From Psococerastis gibbosa (lineage: Eukaryota; Arthropoda; Insecta; Psocodea; Psocidae), in the NCBI GenBank assembly GCA_963971405.1, contig OZ020489.1:12400001-12464000 (forward strand): a DNA stretch of 64,000 nt. Direction: 5' to 3'. The stretch's first letter is position 1; each line of letters starts with the position of its first letter. A program made the translations under genes and the position numbers. The notes beneath the pieces were generated by a model. The model saw only the letters and a program-made list of their open reading frames with translations, made no database searches and was not told the DNA's origin. This document shows positions 61,001 to 64,000 of the stretch, one piece after another.

Positions 61001-64000
61001 GAAAAATAGCTAATTACTTATTTTATTTTTTTTAAAGGTTTTAAAAAGATATAGGTGTCTAAATTTTGCTTATTTTGGCTCATTGTACTGTATCTAACAT
61101 TAGGCAATTGCTCCAGCGTGTTCATCGGTGTAAATGTAGCTACAAAAAATTCATTCGACAAGAATACGAAAAATAGCTATTTACTTATTTTATTTTTTTT
61201 AAAGGTTTTAAAAAGATATAGGTGTCTTAATTTTGCTTATTTTGGCTCATTGTATTGTATTTAACATTAAGCAATTGTTCCTGCGTGTTCATCGGTGTAA
61301 ATGTGGCTAAAAAAAATTCATTCGACAAGAATATGAAAAATAGCTATTTACTTATTTTATTTTTTTAAAGGTTTTAAAAAGATAAAGGTGTCTTAATTTC
61401 GCTTATTTTGGCTCATTGTAATGTACTTAACATTGAGCAATTGTTCCTGCGTGTTCATCGGTGTAAATGTAGCTAAAAAAAATTCATTCGACAAGAATAA
61501 GAAAAATAGCTATTTACTTATTTTATTTTTTTAAAGGTCTTATAAGATATAGGTGTCTTAATTTTGCTTATTTAGGCTCATTGTATTGTACTTAACATTG
61601 ACCACTTGCTCCTGCGTGTACATTGGTGAAAATGTAGCTACAAAAAATTCATTCGACAAGAATACGAAAAATAGCTATATACTTATTTTATTTTTTTTAA
61701 AGGTCTTGATATGATAACGGTGTCTTAATTTTATTTATTTTGGCTCATTGTATTGAACTTAACATTGAGCAATTGCTCCTGATTGTTCATCGGTGTAAAT
61801 GTAGCTAAATAAAATTCATTCGACAAGAATAAGAAAAATAGCTATTTACTTATTTTTTTTTTTTTAAAGGTTTTAAAAGGATATAGGTGTCTTTATTTTG
61901 CTTATTTTGGCTCAATGTATTGTACTTAACATTGAGCAATTGTTCCTGCGTGTTCATCGGTGTAAATGTGGCTAAAAAAAATTCATTCGACAAGAATAAG
62001 AAAAATAGCTATTTACTTTTTTTTTTTTTTTTTTAAAGGTTTTAAAAAGATATAGGTGTCTTTATTTTGCTTATTTTGGCTCAATGTATTGTACTTAACA
62101 TTGAGCAATTGCTCCTGCGTGTTCATCAGTGTAAATGTAGCTTAAAAAAATTCATTCGACAAGAATACGAAAAATATCTATATACTTATTTTTTTTTTAA
62201 AAGGTCTTGATATGATATGAGTGTCTTAATTTTGCTTATTTTGGCTCATTGTATTGTACTTAACATTGAGCAATTGCTCCTGCGTGTTCATCGGTGTAAA
62301 TGAAGCTTAAAAAAATTCATACGGCAAGAATACGAAAAATAGCTAATTACTTATTTTATTTTTTTAAAGGTTTTAAAAAGATACAGGTGTCTTTATTTTG
62401 CTTATTTTGGCTCAATGTATTGTACTTAACATTCAGCAATTGCTCTTGCGTGTTCATCGGTGTAAATGAAGCTTAAAAAAATTCATACGGCAAGAATACG
62501 AAAAATAGCTAATTACTTATTTTATTTTTTTTAAAGGTTTTAAAAAGATATAGGTGTCTTAATTTTGCTTATTTTGGCTCATTGTACTGTATCTAACATA
62601 AGGCAATTGCTCCAGCGTGTTCATCGGTGTAAATGTAGCTACAAAAAATTCATTCGACAAGAATACGAAAAATAGCTATATACTTATTTTTTTTTTAAAG
62701 GTCTTGATATGATATGAGTGTCTTAATTTTGCTTATTTTGGCTCATTGTATTGTACTTAACATTGAGCAATTGCTCCTGCGTGTTCATCGGTGTAAATGT
62801 AGCTAAAAAAAATTCATTCGACAAGAATAAGAAAAATAGCTATTTACTTATTTTATTTTTTTTAAAGGTTTTTAAAAGATATAGGTGTCTAAATTTTGCT
62901 TATTTTGGCTCACTGTATTGTACTTAACATTGAGCAATTGTTCCTGCGTGTTCATCGGTGTAAATGTAGCTAAAAAAAATTCATTCGACAAGAATACGAA
63001 AAATAGCTATTTACTTATTTTATTTTTTTTAAAGGTTTTAAAAAGATATAGGTGTCTTAATTTTGCTTATTTTGGCTCACTGTATTGTACTTAACATTGA
63101 GCAATTGTTCCTGCGTGTTCATCGGTGTAAATGTAGCTAAAAAAAATTCATTCGACAAGAATAAGAAAAATAGCTATTTACTTATTTTATTTTTTTTAAA
63201 GGTTTTAAAAAGATATAGGTGTCTTAATTTTGCTTATTTTGGCTCATTGTATTGTACTTAACATTAAGCAATTGCTCCTGCGTGTTCATCGGTGTAAATG
63301 TGGCTAAAAAAAATTCATTCGACAAGAATATGAAAAATAGCTATTTACTTATTTTATTTTTTTTAAAGGTTTTAAAAAAATAAAGGTGTCTTAATTTTGC
63401 TTATTTTGGCTCATTGTATTGTACTTAACATTGAGCAATTGTTCCTGCGTGTTCATCAGTGTAAATGTAGCTAAAAAAAATTCATTCGACAAGAATAAGA
63501 AAAATAGCTATTTACTTATTTTATTTTTTTTAAAGGTTTTAAAAAGATATAGGTGTCTTTATTTTGCTTATTTTGGCTCAATGTATTGTACTTAACATTG
63601 AGCAATTGCTCCTGCGTGTTCATCGGTGTAAATGTAGCTTAAAAAAATTCATACGGCAAGAATACGAAAAATAGCTAATTACTTATTTTATTTTTTTTAA
63701 AGGTTTTAAAAAGATATAGGTGTCTTAATTTTGCTTATTTAGGCTCATTGTATTGTACTTAACATTGGCCACTTGCTCCTGCGTGTTCATCGGTGTAAAT
63801 GTAGCTACAAAAAATTCATTCGACAAGAATACGAAAAATAGCTATATACTTATTTTTTTTTAAAGGTCTTGATATGATATGAGTGTCTTAATTTTGCTTA
63901 TTTTGGCTCATTGTATTGTGCTTAACATTGAGCAATTGCTCCTGCGTGTTCATCGGTGTAAATGTAGCTAAAAAAAATTCATTCGACAAGAATAAGAAAA

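Larger units (their letters stand above)
803..64000 (+). repeat. Satellite array, ~166-bp monomer, ~380 head-to-tail copies
   Basis: The same unit of about 165-167 bp recurs without a break to the right edge. Landmarks within the monomer, in order, are: aaaggttttaaaaagatat; aggtgtctt; tttggctcattgtattg; taacattgagcaattgctc; ctgcgtgttcatcggtgtaa; atgtagctaaaaaaaattc; attcgacaagaataag; tagctatttactta; then a T-rich tract. Most G+C is concentrated in the caattgctcctgcgtg...cggtg segment. Common variants, used below to track higher-order structure, are: gatatgatatgagtg in place of aaaaagatataggtg; ctcaatg with cattcagc and gaagctt; tatctaacattatgc with ctccagcg and gctacaaaa; tgtactgtatctaacattagg; ctcactgtattgcac; and aatatagctt with catacggc. 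I saw no inverted monomer and no foreign insertion. The array continues past the right edge. Confidence 0.98.
49400..64000 (+). repeat. Right-hand higher-order repeat family, unit 1.8-2.8 kb
   Basis: The monomer with gataacggtg and ttttatttattttgg occurs with its taacggtg at 50061, 52889, 54926, 56718, 58883 and 61715. Successive units are therefore 2,828, 2,037, 1,792, 2,165 and 2,832 bp. Except for the 38-bp insertion in the second and a deletion in the third, they differ by whole monomers. Other members are the gtcttataagatatagg/accacttgctcc/tacattggtgaaaatg monomer, the aaagataaagg/aatttcgc monomer, the ctaaataaaattc/aaaagagc monomer and the cttaacataaggc-type monomer. The pattern continues towards the right edge with altered order after about 62.9 kb. 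Confidence 0.8.

Noticed and set aside
6136-63094. Dozens of near-identical 64-95 codon frames on the + strand that would encode a hydrophobic, Cys- and Lys-containing small protein.
   Set aside because: Most of those I checked begin at GTG just after an ATG that lies in a different frame and soon meets a stop. They span about 1.25 monomers, exist only where chance variants remove a stop, and vary with T-tract length. They are the satellite read in one phase, with no sign of selection on codons.
803-64000. CRISPR array.
   Set aside because: The repeated unit is about 166 bp and fills the whole period. There are no unique spacers, no short repeat plus spacer alternation and no cas-like genes.
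803-64000. Intergenic spacer of rDNA or histone clusters.
   Set aside because: No rRNA, 5S, tRNA or histone-like sequence appears anywhere in 63 kb, and the repeat does not alternate with genes.
803-64000. Telomeric satellite of the kind found in some flies.
   Set aside because: Possible in principle, but there is no simple telomere repeat, no chromosome end and no clear telomeric element to support it; kept only as a hypothesis to test.
803-64000. Replication-origin consensus in the T-rich monomer boundary.
   Set aside because: Near matches to yeast-type ARS consensus are expected by chance in sequence of about 73% AT and carry no weight here.

Overview
This is almost certainly eukaryotic nuclear DNA. 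About 98.7% of the window, from about 803 to the right edge, is one uninterrupted tandem array of an AT-rich satellite with a monomer of about 166 bp. All monomers lie in the same orientation and I estimate about 380 of them. By hand count the consensus monomer is roughly 27% G+C. The only non-satellite sequence is the first 802 bases. These hold the 5' part of a protein-coding frame on the minus strand, open to the left edge, with a leader of about 116 bp that abuts the satellite. The frame resembles ORF1 of insect LOA/Jockey-type non-LTR retrotransposons. This is a resemblance from memory and was not searched. With the satellite architecture it points to an arthropod, perhaps a dipteran, centromeric, pericentromeric or subtelomeric region; the species cannot be named.

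Layout: 1-686 partial ORF1-like CDS (minus); 687-802 leader; 803 to about 4.39 kb heterogeneous edge monomers, including a duplicated dimer; about 4.39-8.5 kb a tandem duplication of a 12/13-monomer unit; about 8.5-14.9 kb mixed monomer types, largely in a 6-monomer (about 994 bp) order; about 14.9-22.2 kb a 15-monomer (2,485 bp) unit; about 18.6-28.7 kb a 24-monomer (3,973 bp) unit; about 22.8-40.7 kb a 56-monomer (9,280 bp) tandem duplication that contains the 24-mer copies; about 40.3-47.6 kb a 22-monomer (3,646 bp) tandem duplication with a 4-monomer (662 bp) duplication nested in each copy; 47.6-49.4 kb transitional; 49.4-64 kb a second family of higher-order repeats (HORs) whose unit varies from about 1.8 to 2.8 kb.

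Apart from the partial CDS, I see no gene that belongs to the array. The many 64-95 codon frames in it are satellite phase artefacts that begin at GTG, not ATG. The interest lies in the structure: nested HORs whose breakpoints can be read directly, a homogenised core flanked on both sides by a shared divergent monomer family, a conserved palindromic core in the monomer, and a transition from satellite to retroelement at the left edge. HOR boundaries were found by eye from diagnostic variants and are good to roughly a fraction of a monomer.
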